From: HKCCE3408 sp038530555 | GTDB taxonomy: Bacteria > Pseudomonadota > Alphaproteobacteria > Rhodobacterales > Rhodobacteraceae | Assembly (NCBI GenBank): GCA_038530555.1 | Contig: JBCBCN010000007.1 | Location: forward strand, 1-64,000 | Length of the DNA: 64,000 bases | Reading direction: 5' to 3' | Part shown: in pieces, positions 1-9,030 of the stretch | How the letters are laid out: every line of letters begins with the position of its first letter | Numbering within the stretch: the first letter of the stretch is position 1 | The notes under the pieces: generated by a model | Database searches by the model: none | What the model saw: the letters and a program-made list of their open reading frames with translations, nothing else | What the model was told of the DNA's origin: nothing | Made by a program: the position numbers and the translations under genes

Positions 1-60
1 GCCAGCCCTCCAAACCGCGAGATCCTTGGGGGGCCAGCCCCCCAAACCCCCCGGGATATT
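1..60. repeat. Edge hairpin with 32-bp-spaced direct repeat
   Basis: Positions 26-45 form a perfect 8-bp stem (TTGGGGGG/CCCCCCAA) with a CCAG loop. The segment at 1-16 recurs at 33-48 with one mismatch. It looks like intergenic repeat or terminator DNA belonging partly to the next gene outside the window. No T-run follows, so termination is uncertain. Confidence 0.4.
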
Positions 61-123
61 TGAACGATAAAGACGGGGCCCATCGACAGGAGGAGCCCCT
101 TGCGGGGTCGCCCAAGCAGCGCT

Positions 124-2673
124 TCAGCCGTCCACGCGAATGGCGGCGTTCTTCGAATCATAGGGGCTGTCTTCGGTGATCTCGGCGGGCCAGAACGCGT
201 TTTGCATCCGCACCATCAACTTTGTGCCCGGCTCGGCCAGATCGGGCCGGACATAGCCCATGCCGATAGACTTGCCGAGGGCGACCGAATACCCGCCTGA
301 GGTTAGGCGGCCAACTTTAGTCTCGCCATCATAGAGCGCCTCACGGCCCCAGGGATCAGCATCGGGGGGCCCGTCGATCAGGAGCGTCACGCATTTCGAG
401 CGGATCCCGGTTTCGAGCATCGCGGCCTTGCCGTGGAAGTCCTTGTCCAGATCGACGAAACGGTCGAGCCCGGCCTCCAGCGGCGTCGCGTCGCGGCCAA
501 GTTCCGTCCCGAAGGCGCGATAGCTTTTCTCCTGCCTCAGCCAGTTCTGCGCCCGTGCGCCCACGAGCCTAAGCCCGTTCAATTCACCCGCAGCCATCAG
601 CTGATCCCAGAGGTAGTTTTGCATCTCCATCGGGTGGTGAAGCTCCCAGCCGAGCTCCCCGGTATAGGCGACGCGGACGGCCATAACCGGGCACATCTTT
701 AGCTCGATCCGGCGCGTCGACAGCCAGGGAAAGCGCGTGTTGGAAAGCGCAGTGTCGGGGTCGGCATCGCGGATCAGGCCCTTGAGCACATCGCGCGCCT
801 TTGGTCCGGCCAGGGCGAAGACGCCCCATTTCGTGGTCACGTCTTCGATGCCGAACCAGGTGGTCGGGCCGCCATGTTCCGCGAACCAATCCTCCTCGGC
901 CTTGCGCAAGTAATCGGCGTCATAATCCGCCCAGGCCCCAGCCGAGATCAGGTAGAACTCATCGTCACGGGCACGGATGATCGTGTATTCCGTGCGCGTC
1001 GTCCCCGAAGCCGTCAGCGCATAGGTCAGGTTGATCCGGCCCGTCTTGGGCAGCTTGTTGCAGGTAAACCAGTCGAGAAACGCCGCCGCGCCCGGCCCGA
1101 ATACTCGGTGCTTGGCGAAGGCCGTCGCGTCGATCAGGCCTACGCCCGAGCGGACCGCCTCGGCCTCAGCCTTAGCGTACTCCCACCAGGCGCCACGCCG
1201 GAACGAGCGGCTGTCATGATCGAAGCTCGAGGGCGCGTCGAGCGGGCCATAGTAATTCGGCCGCTCCCAGCCATTCACCTGACCAAACTGCGCGCCCAGC
1301 GCCTTTTGCCGCTCATAGGCGGGCCCGGTCCGAAGCGGGCGGCAGGCCTCACGCTCTTCGTCGGGGTGATGCAGGACATAGACGTGGGAATAGCATTCCT
1401 CGTTCTTGCGGGTCGCGTATTCCGTCGTCATCCAAGAGCCGTAGCGCTTGGGATCGAGGCTCGCCATGTCGATCTCGGCCTCCCCCTCGACCATCATCTG
1501 CGCCAGGTAATGCCCCGTGCCCCCGGCGGCGGTAATCCCGAAACTGAAGCCCTCCGCCAGCCACATATTGCGCATGCCGGGCGCCGGTCCGACCAGGGGA
1601 TTGCCGTCGGGCGTGTAGCAGATCGGGCCGTTATAGTCGTCCTTCAGACCCACCGTCTCCGAGCTTGGCAGACGGTGGATCATCGACATGTACTCCTCTT
1701 CGATCCGCTCCAGATCGAGGGGGAAGAGATCGGCCCGGAAGCTTTCGGGCACGTCATAGGCGAAGCGCGCAGGCGCGCCTTGCTCGTAGGGGCCCAGGAT
1801 CCAACCGCCACGCTCCTCACGGACATACCACTTGGCATCGGCGTCGCGCAGAACCGGGTGCTCGGGGTTCGAGCTGCGCCATTGCACAAGCTCGGGATCG
1901 GGCTCGGTGACGATGAACTGATGCTCCACCGGGATGGCCGGGATCTTGAGGCCCAAAAGGCGCGCCGTCCGCTGGGCGTGGTTGCCCGTGGCCGTCACCA
2001 CATGCTCGGCATTGATCACGATCTGCTCATCCGAGGCGACGAGATTGCCGCCCTTCTCGATCATCTTGGTGCAGGTGACCTCCCAGTAATCGCCAGACCA
2101 GCGATAGCCGTCGACCTGCCATTTGCGCTCGATCCGCACACCGCGTTGCCGCGCGCCCTTGGCCATGGCCTGGGTCACATCGGCGGGGTTAATATAGCCG
2201 TCGGTCGGGTGATAAATCGCGCCGACCAGATCCTCGGTCCGCACCAGGGGGAAGCGGTCCTTGATGTCGCCCGCGCTCATCCACTCATACGGGATCCCCA
2301 CGGTCTCGGCGGTCGAGGCATAGAGCATATATTCGTCCATGCGCGCCTGGCTTTGCGCCATGCGCAGGTTGCCCACGACCGAGAACCCTGGGTTCAGGCC
2401 GGTTTCCTCTTCCAGCGTTTTGTAGAACTTCACCGAATAGTCGTGGATATGGCTCGTGGCGTAGCTCATATTGAAGAGCGGCAAGAGACCCGCCGCGTGC
2501 CAGGTCGAGCCCGAGGTCAGCTCATCGCGCTCGAGCAGCATGACATCGTCCCAGCCCGCGCGCGCCAGGTGATAGGCGATCCCGGCCCCCACGGCACCGC
2601 CGCCGACCACAAGCGCCCTGACATGCATCCGCACATCGCTGCTTAATCCACCGTCGCCCAATCCACCGTCCAT
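124..2673 (-). CDS. GcvT-type FAD-dependent oxidoreductase (dimethylglycine/sarcosine dehydrogenase-like)
   Basis: 849 residues. An N-terminal FAD-binding DAO domain has the dinucleotide motif GGGAVGAG near residue 25. It is followed by STWHAAGL, whose His matches the covalent-flavin His of dimethylglycine and sarcosine dehydrogenases. The C-terminal half is a folate-binding GCV_T plus GCV_T_C module. The family oxidatively demethylates N-methyl amines and passes the one-carbon unit to tetrahydrofolate; the substrate cannot be told from sequence. The open frame runs to 2784, but ATG at 2673 follows a good Shine-Dalgarno (GGGAGAG), and an internal ATG 15 codons later is also possible. Divergent from htpX. 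Marine roseobacters carry many paralogues, linked to glycine betaine and choline breakdown. Confidence 0.88.
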   Translation of the reverse strand: MDGGLGDGGLSSDVRMHVRALVVGGGAVGAGIAYHLARAGWDDVMLLERDELTSGSTWHAAGLLPLFNMSYATSHIHDYSVKFYKTLEEETGLNPGFSVVGNLRMAQSQARMDEYMLYASTAETVGIPYEWMSAGDIKDRFPLVRTEDLVGAIYHPTDGYINPADVTQAMAKGARQRGVRIERKWQVDGYRWSGDYWEVTCTKMIEKGGNLVASDEQIVINAEHVVTATGNHAQRTARLLGLKIPAIPVEHQFIVTEPDPELVQWRSSNPEHPVLRDADAKWYVREERGGWILGPYEQGAPARFAYDVPESFRADLFPLDLERIEEEYMSMIHRLPSSETVGLKDDYNGPICYTPDGNPLVGPAPGMRNMWLAEGFSFGITAAGGTGHYLAQMMVEGEAEIDMASLDPKRYGSWMTTEYATRKNEECYSHVYVLHHPDEEREACRPLRTGPAYERQKALGAQFGQVNGWERPNYYGPLDAPSSFDHDSRSFRRGAWWEYAKAEAEAVRSGVGLIDATAFAKHRVFGPGAAAFLDWFTCNKLPKTGRINLTYALTASGTTRTEYTIIRARDDEFYLISAGAWADYDADYLRKAEEDWFAEHGGPTTWFGIEDVTTKWGVFALAGPKARDVLKGLIRDADPDTALSNTRFPWLSTRRIELKMCPVMAVRVAYTGELGWELHHPMEMQNYLWDQLMAAGELNGLRLVGARAQNWLRQEKSYRAFGTELGRDATPLEAGLDRFVDLDKDFHGKAAMLETGIRSKCVTLLIDGPPDADPWGREALYDGETKVGRLTSGGYSVALGKSIGMGYVRPDLAEPGTKLMVRMQNAFWPAEITEDSPYDSKNAAIRVDG

Positions 2674-2776
2674 GTTGCTCTCCCTCAAAGGCCGCCCCGA
2701 GGCTGCTCGGACACCCTGCCACGCGTAGGTGCGCGCCGCAGAGCCTAGTCGACCTAAGCCTGCGCAAAAACGACCT

Positions 2777-2806
2777 TTGCACATCGCAAGGGGGCCAGCC
2801 TATGGT
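2777..2806 (+). promoter_or_regulatory. Candidate promoter for htpX
   Basis: TTGCAC (2777-2782) and TATGGT (2801-2806) are separated by 18 bp and end about 20 bp before the htpX start. The match is a moderate sigma-70-like one by eye only. A heat-shock promoter is equally possible. Confidence 0.3.
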
Positions 2807-2827
2807 GGACGGCAAGGAGATCGCACG

Positions 2828-3658
2828 ATGGGATATGTCAAAACCGCCATGCTGTTGGCGTTTATGACGGCGCTGGTGGGCGCGGCGGGGCTGCTTTTGG
2901 GCGGTGAGGCGGGGCTACTGATCGCGCTTGTCGCGGCGGCTGGGATGAACCTGTTCGCCTTCTGGCGCTCGGACAAGATGGTCCTCCGGATGCACAACGC
3001 AGTGGAGGTCAATGCCCGCACCGCGCCCGACCTGGTGCCGATGGTGCAGGATTTGGCCGATCGCGCGGGCCTGCCGCATCCGGCGATCTACGTCATCGAC
3101 AGCGCCCAGCCCAACGCCTTCGCCACCGGCCGCAACCCTGAAAACGCCGCCGTGGCCGCGACCACAGGCTTGCTTAGGGCGATGTCGCGCGAAGAGGTGG
3201 CGGGCGTGATGGCCCATGAGCTGGCGCATATCCAGAACCGCGACACGCTGCTGATGACGATCACCGCGACGCTCGCGGGCGCAATCAGCCTGCTGTCGAA
3301 CTTCGCGTTCTTTTTCCGCGGCAATCGGAACAACCCGCTGGGGTTCGTGGGCGTGTTGCTGGCCGTGATCGTGGCGCCGCTCGCCGCCGGTCTGGTGCAG
3401 ATGGCGATCAGCCGAAGCCGCGAATATGAGGCCGACAAGCGTGGCGCAGAGATCTGCGGTCAGCCCGAATGGCTGGCCTCGGCCCTACAACGACTGGGAG
3501 AGCTCTCAGGCCGGATTGACATGGAAAGCGCCGAGCGCAACCCGGCCTCGGCGCATATGTTCATCGTCAATCCGCTGCATGTTCTGCGGCGGGGCGCGCT
3601 CTTTTCAACGCATCCGCCGCTGGAAGAACGAATTGCGCGGCTCCGCGCCTTGAGGTGA
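2828..3658 (+). CDS. htpX: Zinc metalloprotease HtpX (M48)
   Basis: 276 residues, normal for HtpX. Two N-terminal membrane helices (about 5-40) precede a cytoplasmic M48 domain. HELAH at residues 130-134 gives two zinc ligands and the catalytic Glu; the third ligand is the Glu in SREYEADKRG (about 201). Two further hydrophobic segments lie at about 148-195. HtpX degrades misfolded inner-membrane proteins together with FtsH. ATG at 2828 is chosen because AAGGAGA lies just upstream and the mature family begins there; the frame is open further back but has no family similarity. Monocistronic between two minus-strand genes. Confidence 0.93.
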   Translation: MGYVKTAMLLAFMTALVGAAGLLLGGEAGLLIALVAAAGMNLFAFWRSDKMVLRMHNAVEVNARTAPDLVPMVQDLADRAGLPHPAIYVIDSAQPNAFATGRNPENAAVAATTGLLRAMSREEVAGVMAHELAHIQNRDTLLMTITATLAGAISLLSNFAFFFRGNRNNPLGFVGVLLAVIVAPLAAGLVQMAISRSREYEADKRGAEICGQPEWLASALQRLGELSGRIDMESAERNPASAHMFIVNPLHVLRRGALFSTHPPLEERIARLRALR

Positions 3659-3706
3659 GGCACGGGCCGCGCTGAACCCTGACTTCGTTTCAGGATTTCT
3701 CGGGAG

Positions 3707-3728
3707 GGCGCGGCGGACGGACCGCGCC
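3707..3728. terminator. GC-rich hairpin between htpX and the 76-residue gene
   Basis: GGCGCGG (3707-3713) pairs with CCGCGCC (3722-3728) across an 8-nt loop, between the convergent 3' ends of htpX and the small gene. No clear T-run on either strand, so this is only a possible terminator. Confidence 0.35.
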
Positions 3729-3741
3729 AAATCCTCAAGAC

Positions 3742-3972
3742 TTAGGCGAAGATGTTCTCGGAGGTCAGATCGAGCACCTCGGTCGCCATGCGAGAGCCAG
3801 AGCGCGCGAACAGATTTTCCGTCGCGGTGCTCGGTGCGATCGAGACCTGGCGGGCGCAACGGTGCGACCGGTAGGAGCACTGAAGATCACGAAATTCGGG
3901 GGAAGCTTCGAAGGCCGGTGCATCAAGTTCAAAGTCGAGCTTGAGAGCAGCGCTCTGGGTGAAATCCAACAT
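3742..3972 (-). CDS. Small hypothetical protein, 76 residues
   Basis: I do not recognise a family. The frame starts at ATG 3972 behind a strong purine-rich ribosome site (GAGGTAAAAGG) and has an AT-rich upstream region, both unlike a chance ORF in this GC-rich genome. The protein has two Cys (in LQCSYRSHRC) and a C-terminal near-repeat (ATENLFA then TSENIFA). No signal peptide or membrane segment. It is transcribed alone. The frame could be read 11 codons further upstream, but that would leave the ribosome site inside the gene. Confidence 0.6.
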   Translation of the reverse strand: MLDFTQSAALKLDFELDAPAFEASPEFRDLQCSYRSHRCARQVSIAPSTATENLFARSGSRMATEVLDLTSENIFA

Positions 3973-4201
3973 ACCTTTTACCTCACTGGATACTGGCGTG
4001 AACAATTACGAACACCATGCTTATCCCGCCAGAAGCTGGCAGAATTAAGGCAAACTATGCTCTAATTTCCTTAAAATATTGAATTAATTGCGCTGACTGT
4101 CGCATCGCACGAAACGATCGCTTGGCCGTAAGGGCCATTGTGCAGGTCGTTGACGCTTACGGCAACTTCCGCCGAATCTCATCTCAAACCATGCTCGGCC
4201 C

Positions 4202-5188
4202 TCAAACCATGCTTGGAACGACCAGATCGGGCGGCCTGTGGCCGTCATCGAAGGTTTTGATGTTGATCAAGACCTTCTCGCCCATCTCGATCCGCCCCTC
4301 CACGGTGGCTGAGCCCATATGCGGCAGCAGCACAACATTCTCGAGCTCGCGCAGGCGCGGATTGATCTCATGGCCATGCTCGAACACATCGAGCCCCGCC
4401 CCTGCGATCTCCCCGGCGCGCAGCATCCGCGTCAGGGCGTTTTCATCGATCACCTCGCCGCGCGACGTGTTCACGATCACCGCGCTCGGCTTCATAAGCT
4501 TGAGCCGCCTAGCATTCATCAGATGGAAGGTCGAAGGCGTGTGCGGGCAGTTGATCGACAGGACGTCGACCCGCGAGACAAGCTGATCGAGGCTTTCCCA
4601 ATAGCTCGCCCCGAGCCCCTCTTCGATCTCAGGATGAAGCCGTTTGCGGTTGTGGTAATGCACCTGCATCCCAAAGACCTGCGCCCGTCGCGCCACCGCC
4701 TGGCCGATCCGCCCCATCCCCAGAATGCCCAGCCGCGTGCCGCCGATCCGCTTGCCCATATAGGCTGTCGGCGCCCAACCGCCCCAGGCGCCGGTCTGCA
4801 TCGCGCCCAAGCCTTCGGGGATGCGCCGGGTGCAGGCCAGGATCAGGGCCAGGGTCATATCGGCCGTATCTTCGGTCACGACACCCGGCGTGTTGGAGAT
4901 CAGAATGCCCCGCTGCCGCGCCGTGGCGACGTCGATATGATCCACGCCTGCGCCGTAATTGGCGATCAGCTTGAGCTTGTCGCCCGCCTGGCCCAGCAGG
5001 CCCGCATCAATCTGATCGGTGACGCAGGGCACCAGAACATCGGCGCGCTGACTGGCCGCGATCAGCTCATCGCGGCTCATTTTATGATCATCGGTGTTCA
5101 ACTCGACGTCGAACAACTCCCCCATCCGGGTCTCGACCGTCTCCGGCAACCGTCGCGTGACGACAACACTTAACCGCCGACCTGCCAT
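4202..5188 (-). CDS. D-isomer 2-hydroxyacid dehydrogenase (glyoxylate/hydroxypyruvate reductase type)
   Basis: 328 residues, full length. N-terminal substrate domain, then NAD(P) Rossmann motif GMGRIG at 157-162. Catalytic Arg in NTSRGEV (about 243), a Glu in DVFEHGHE (about 270-274) and His in LLPHMGSAT (about 290) complete the Arg-Glu-His set. NYGAGVDHID and SNTPGVVTEDTADM are typical of the glyoxylate reductase (GyaR/GhrB) branch, which reduces glyoxylate or hydroxypyruvate. The exact substrate is inferred. Starts at 5188, divergent from the SH3 gene. Confidence 0.9.
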   Translation of the reverse strand: MAGRRLSVVVTRRLPETVETRMGELFDVELNTDDHKMSRDELIAASQRADVLVPCVTDQIDAGLLGQAGDKLKLIANYGAGVDHIDVATARQRGILISNTPGVVTEDTADMTLALILACTRRIPEGLGAMQTGAWGGWAPTAYMGKRIGGTRLGILGMGRIGQAVARRAQVFGMQVHYHNRKRLHPEIEEGLGASYWESLDQLVSRVDVLSINCPHTPSTFHLMNARRLKLMKPSAVIVNTSRGEVIDENALTRMLRAGEIAGAGLDVFEHGHEINPRLRELENVVLLPHMGSATVEGRIEMGEKVLINIKTFDDGHRPPDLVVPSMV

Positions 5189-5308
5189 GTCTTCGCGTCC
5201 TTATGTGGATTTCATGCCCGCGTTCTGACAGTCTCAAAGCGCGTGAGCCGGCGCAAGACCGCGCGCGCAAGGAAAGCGGCCGATCAGAGCCGTGGAGCAG
5301 CAGAGGCG

Positions 5309-5839
5309 ATGCAGATGATGGTGCGGATTTTCGCGCTTTTAGCCGTTTTGATCAGTGTGGCGCCGATTTGGGCGCAGGCCCAGACCGGCTCGCCCGTCAC
5401 GGCTCCGGTCGGTGTCGGGCCGGAAACCGGCTATGCCCTGCCCCGCTATGTCTCGATGGCTGCCGATGAGGGCAATGTCCGGCGTGGCCCCTCGCGCAGT
5501 CACCGCATCGACTGGGTCTTTCTGCAACCCAATATCCCCCTTGTCGTCGTCGCCGAGCACGAACACTGGCGCCGGGTCGTCGACCGTGACGGCCAGGGCG
5601 GCTGGATGCATTACACGCTTTTGTCGGGCGCCCGCACCGCGATCGTGGAGCGCGACATGCTGGAACTTCGCGCCCGGCCGCATGAGGATGCGGTCATTCG
5701 CGCGCGCGCCGCACGCGGTGTGGTCGGCCGGATCGACCGCTGCGCCGAGGGCTGGTGCCTGCTGATCGCGGGCGGCCATCGCGGCTGGGTCCCGCAGGAG
5801 GCGCTTTGGGGCACCGATCCGGGCGAAGTGATCGACTAA
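5309..5839 (+). CDS. Secreted SH3-domain protein
   Basis: About 176 residues. The N-terminus is a Sec signal peptide (VRIFALLAVLISVAPIWAQAQ), followed by two bacterial SH3 (SH3_3-like) segments: one around GNVRRGPSRSHRIDW to GGWMHY, one around LELRARPHEDAV to HRGWVPQEALW. Two Cys flank EGW (CAEGWC) and may form a disulfide. Such proteins usually bind peptidoglycan or envelope partners in the periplasm; this is inference. Three clustered ATGs (5309, 5315, 5318) follow GAGG at 5303-5306, and spacing favours 5315 or 5318. The frame is also open back to 5243. Its stop is 13 bp from the convergent peptidase stop. Confidence 0.78.
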   Translation: MQMMVRIFALLAVLISVAPIWAQAQTGSPVTAPVGVGPETGYALPRYVSMAADEGNVRRGPSRSHRIDWVFLQPNIPLVVVAEHEHWRRVVDRDGQGGWMHYTLLSGARTAIVERDMLELRARPHEDAVIRARAARGVVGRIDRCAEGWCLLIAGGHRGWVPQEALWGTDPGEVID

Positions 5840-5851
5840 TCAACGACGGGC

Positions 5852-7870
5852 TCAGGCGACCCGGTCGAGCCCTCGCCCTTTGAGCAATGCATCCACACCC
5901 GGCATCCGCCCTCGGAAGGCCGTGTAAAGCGCCTCGGCTTCTTCCGATCCGCCAGCGCTCAGGATATGCGTCTCAAGCCGCTTGGCGACCTCTGGATCAA
6001 AGGGACCGCCCGCCTCCTCGAACGCCTCGAACGCGTCGGCATCCATGACCTCGGACCACATATAGCTGTAGTAGCCGCTGGAATAGCCGTCGCCCGCGAA
6101 GACATGGGCGAAATGCGGCGTGGCATGGCGCATGGCGATGGCGGACGGCATGCCGATCCGATCCAGCGTCTCGGCCTGGGCCTGCATCGGGTCAGCAGGC
6201 GGCGCGCCGTCATGGAAATCCAGATCAACCAGGGCCGAGGCGACATATTCCACCGTTTGAGAGCCCATATCGTAGGTCTGCGCGGCCAGGACCTTTTCGA
6301 GCATCTCGGCGGGCATTGCTTCGCCGGTCGTGGCATGGCGGGCATGGCGTTCCAAAACCTCGGGCACTTCCAGCCAATGCTCATAAAGCTGGCTCGGAAG
6401 CTCCACGAAATCGCGCGCGACAGACGTGCCCGAGATCGCGCCATAGGTCACATCGCTGAGCATCTGGTGCAGCGCATGGCCGAACTCATGAAACAGCGTG
6501 CGCGCATCGTCATAGGACAGCAGGCTCGGATCGCCCTTGGCGAAATTGCACACGTTGACCACGATCGGGCGCACGTCTGCGTCCAGGCGTTCTTGGCTGC
6601 GGAAGGCCGAGCACCAGGCGCCCGACCGCTTTGAGCCACGCGCGTAGTAATCGCCGATGAAAACCGCCACATGCGCGCCGTCGCGTGTCACCTCCCACGC
6701 GCGGGCATCCGGGTGGTAAAGTGGCGCGTCGAGCGGTGAAAATTCCAGCCCGAACAAGCGGTTGGCGCAATCGAACGCCGCCTCGATCATCCCTTCGAGC
6801 GACAGATAGGGTTTGAGCTCACTCTCATCGAGATCGTGCAGCTCCTTGCGGCGCTTCTCGGTGTAATAGGCCCAGTCCCAGGGCCTGAGCGGGCTAGGAT
6901 CGCCCGAAGTCTCCATCATCCGGGTCAGATGCCCGGCGTCGGCCTCGGCCTGGGCGCGGGCCGGGCGCCAGACCTGCATGAGCAGATCGCGCACTGCATC
7001 TGGATTGCCCGCCATCTCGGTCTCGAGCTTGTAGGCCGCGAAACTGGGATACCCCAGCAGCGCCGCACGCTCCTGCCGCAGGGCCAGGATCTCGGCGGTC
7101 AGCGCGCGGTTGTCATGCTCCCCGCCGCGCGCCCCGCGATTGGTGAAAGCGGTCCAGGCACGCTCCCGCAGATCGCGGCGCGGCGAATATTGCATGAAGG
7201 GCGTGTAGAGCGAACGAGAGGTGGTGATGATCGGCCCCTTCGCGCCGCGTTCCTCGCCCGCGGCGCGGGCAGCCGCGATCAGGAAATCGGGCAGGCCGCC
7301 CAGATCCCCGTCGCTGAGCTCCATCGCCCAGTCCCGCTCATCAGCCAGCAGGTTTTGAACGAACTCGGTGCCGAGCACGGCGAGGCGGCTTTTTATCTCA
7401 GCCATACGGTCTTTGTCCGCGCCTTCCAGCGCCGCGCCCCCGCGCAAGAAGGCGCGATGCTTGAGATAGAGCAGCCGGGATTGCTCCTGGGTCAGGTCGA
7501 GGTCGTCGCGCCCGTCCCACAGGGTCCTGATCCGTTGCCACAGCTTTTGATTGCCGATGATCTCCGAGCCATAGGCCGAGAACTTCGGCGCGAAATCGCG
7601 TTGCAGCTTTTCGCGCTCGGGCGTCGCATCCGATCCGGCCAGGTTGAAAAACACGCCCGCCACCCGGTCGAGCAGCGCATCGGCGCGCTCCAGAGCCTCG
7701 ATTGTGTTGGCAAAGCTCGGCGGGTCCTCGGCCTCGGCAATCTCAGCCACAGCCGCGCGCGCCACTTCGAGTGCCTCATTTAGCGCAGGCTCGAAGTGGC
7801 TGTCCTCGATCTGGTCGAAAGGCGGAAGCTCGAACGGGGTCTCCCAGGTGGCAAGCAATGGGTTGGTCAA
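5852..7870 (-). CDS. M3 family oligopeptidase (oligopeptidase A / Dcp type)
   Basis: 672 residues, the normal length. Zinc motif FHEFGHALHQ places the HExxH at residues 461-465, with the third ligand Glu about 28 residues later in ARDFVELPSQLYEHW. No signal peptide, so cytoplasmic, as for PrlC/OpdA, which breaks down short peptides including cleaved signal peptides. Closest by motif to PrlC/Dcp. It lies 82 bp downstream of moeB in the same direction and may be the last gene of the coaBC-dut-moeB run. Confidence 0.92.
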   Translation of the reverse strand: MTNPLLATWETPFELPPFDQIEDSHFEPALNEALEVARAAVAEIAEAEDPPSFANTIEALERADALLDRVAGVFFNLAGSDATPEREKLQRDFAPKFSAYGSEIIGNQKLWQRIRTLWDGRDDLDLTQEQSRLLYLKHRAFLRGGAALEGADKDRMAEIKSRLAVLGTEFVQNLLADERDWAMELSDGDLGGLPDFLIAAARAAGEERGAKGPIITTSRSLYTPFMQYSPRRDLRERAWTAFTNRGARGGEHDNRALTAEILALRQERAALLGYPSFAAYKLETEMAGNPDAVRDLLMQVWRPARAQAEADAGHLTRMMETSGDPSPLRPWDWAYYTEKRRKELHDLDESELKPYLSLEGMIEAAFDCANRLFGLEFSPLDAPLYHPDARAWEVTRDGAHVAVFIGDYYARGSKRSGAWCSAFRSQERLDADVRPIVVNVCNFAKGDPSLLSYDDARTLFHEFGHALHQMLSDVTYGAISGTSVARDFVELPSQLYEHWLEVPEVLERHARHATTGEAMPAEMLEKVLAAQTYDMGSQTVEYVASALVDLDFHDGAPPADPMQAQAETLDRIGMPSAIAMRHATPHFAHVFAGDGYSSGYYSYMWSEVMDADAFEAFEEAGGPFDPEVAKRLETHILSAGGSEEAEALYTAFRGRMPGVDALLKGRGLDRVA

Positions 7871-7952
7871 GGCAGCTCTCCGTAGTGGGTCAGCATGGGG
7901 TTCAAGCGGATCAGCGTCAGACTAAGCGTGCGCCCTGACGATGACTAATCAC

Positions 7953-8999
7953 TTAGACGTTCCGACAGATGGGGCAATCGGCGCGGCGTTCGACCTTGAT
8001 CAAACGCGTCTCGGCTGTCAGCCCATCATAGAGCAGCAAGCGCCCCCGCAGGCCTTCACCCGCGCGGGTGATCTCCTTGACCGCCTCCAGCGCCAGGATC
8101 GAGCCGATCACACCGGGCAAGGCACCGATTACGCCGCTTTCCGAACAGGTCTGCGCGCGATCCGGCGCGGGCAAATCCGGGAACAGGCATTCCATGCAGG
8201 GCGCGCCATTGGCCGGGTCATAAAGCGTCACCTGCCCCTCCCAGGCCGAGATCGTTCCGGCCAAAAGCGGGGTCCGGGTGGCCACAGCCGCAGCATTGAC
8301 CAGACGACGCGTCTCGAAATTGTCCGAGCCATCGACGATCAGATCATAGTCCTCGAAAAGCGCTTCCGCGATATCGGCGGTGAGGCGGCGCTTATAGGGG
8401 CGGAAATCGACGAAAGGATTGCGTTCTTTCACCGCCATCTCGGCCGAGAACACTTTGGGCATGCGCTGGCGCGCATCTGTATGAATGATCTGGCGCTGCA
8501 GGTTGCTCAGATCAACCTCATCGTCATCGATCACGCCAAGCTGTCCCACGCCTGCCGCGCCAAGGTAAAGCAGGACCGGCGCCCCTAAGCCGCCCGCGCC
8601 AATGACCAGCACGCGCGCGTGTTTGAGGCGGGTTTGCCCGGCGCCGCCGATCTCGGGCAGGGTGATGTGGCGGGCATAGCGCTCAAGCTCATCCTCGCCG
8701 AATGTGTCGTGACGCACGAGTGGCGCGCGCGCAGCCTCGGCGGCATCGGCGCGGACCTGCACCTGCATCAAAAGCGCGCGATAGGCCAGGATCAGCGTCG
8801 TGACACCGCCCACCACCAGCCACAGCCCCGGCGAGCCCCCGGTCGCCTCACGCAGGGCATGGCCGTCCGGCAAGGCCACTTGCACGGCAAGGACGGCCAC
8901 ATAGAGCAGGCCCAGCATAATAAAGCGGGCCTGCCAGGGCGCCTTCATCACATGGCCCAAAAACAGGATGCCCGCGCCAAGAAACAGCACGAAGAACAT
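7953..8999 (-). CDS. moeB: MoeB/ThiF-type adenylyltransferase with N-terminal membrane anchor
   Basis: 348 residues, about 100 more than E. coli MoeB. The first about 80 residues hold three hydrophobic segments (about 1-18, 25-43, 57-77). The E1-like domain follows: nucleotide motif GAGGLG at 134-139, DLSNLQRQ, a Cys in TCSESG (285), and zinc pairs C268/C271 and C342/C345. MoeB adenylates the C-terminus of MoaD for molybdopterin synthesis; ThiS or other sulfur carriers are possible alternative partners. Start at ATG 8999, 31 bp after dut. The membrane anchor is the odd feature; I recall similar extended forms in Rhodobacteraceae, but that is memory, not a search. Confidence 0.87.
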   Translation of the reverse strand: MFFVLFLGAGILFLGHVMKAPWQARFIMLGLLYVAVLAVQVALPDGHALREATGGSPGLWLVVGGVTTLILAYRALLMQVQVRADAAEAARAPLVRHDTFGEDELERYARHITLPEIGGAGQTRLKHARVLVIGAGGLGAPVLLYLGAAGVGQLGVIDDDEVDLSNLQRQIIHTDARQRMPKVFSAEMAVKERNPFVDFRPYKRRLTADIAEALFEDYDLIVDGSDNFETRRLVNAAAVATRTPLLAGTISAWEGQVTLYDPANGAPCMECLFPDLPAPDRAQTCSESGVIGALPGVIGSILALEAVKEITRAGEGLRGRLLLYDGLTAETRLIKVERRADCPICRNV

Positions 9000-9030
9000 T
9001 TTGCGCGTCAGCCCCCCTTAACCCGGTCAT

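Noticed and set aside
874..2646. 590-residue plus-strand ORF opposite the FAD oxidoreductase
   Set aside because: Antisense to a recognised 849-residue enzyme; low-complexity Arg/His/Gly-rich composition is typical of GC-rich shadow frames.
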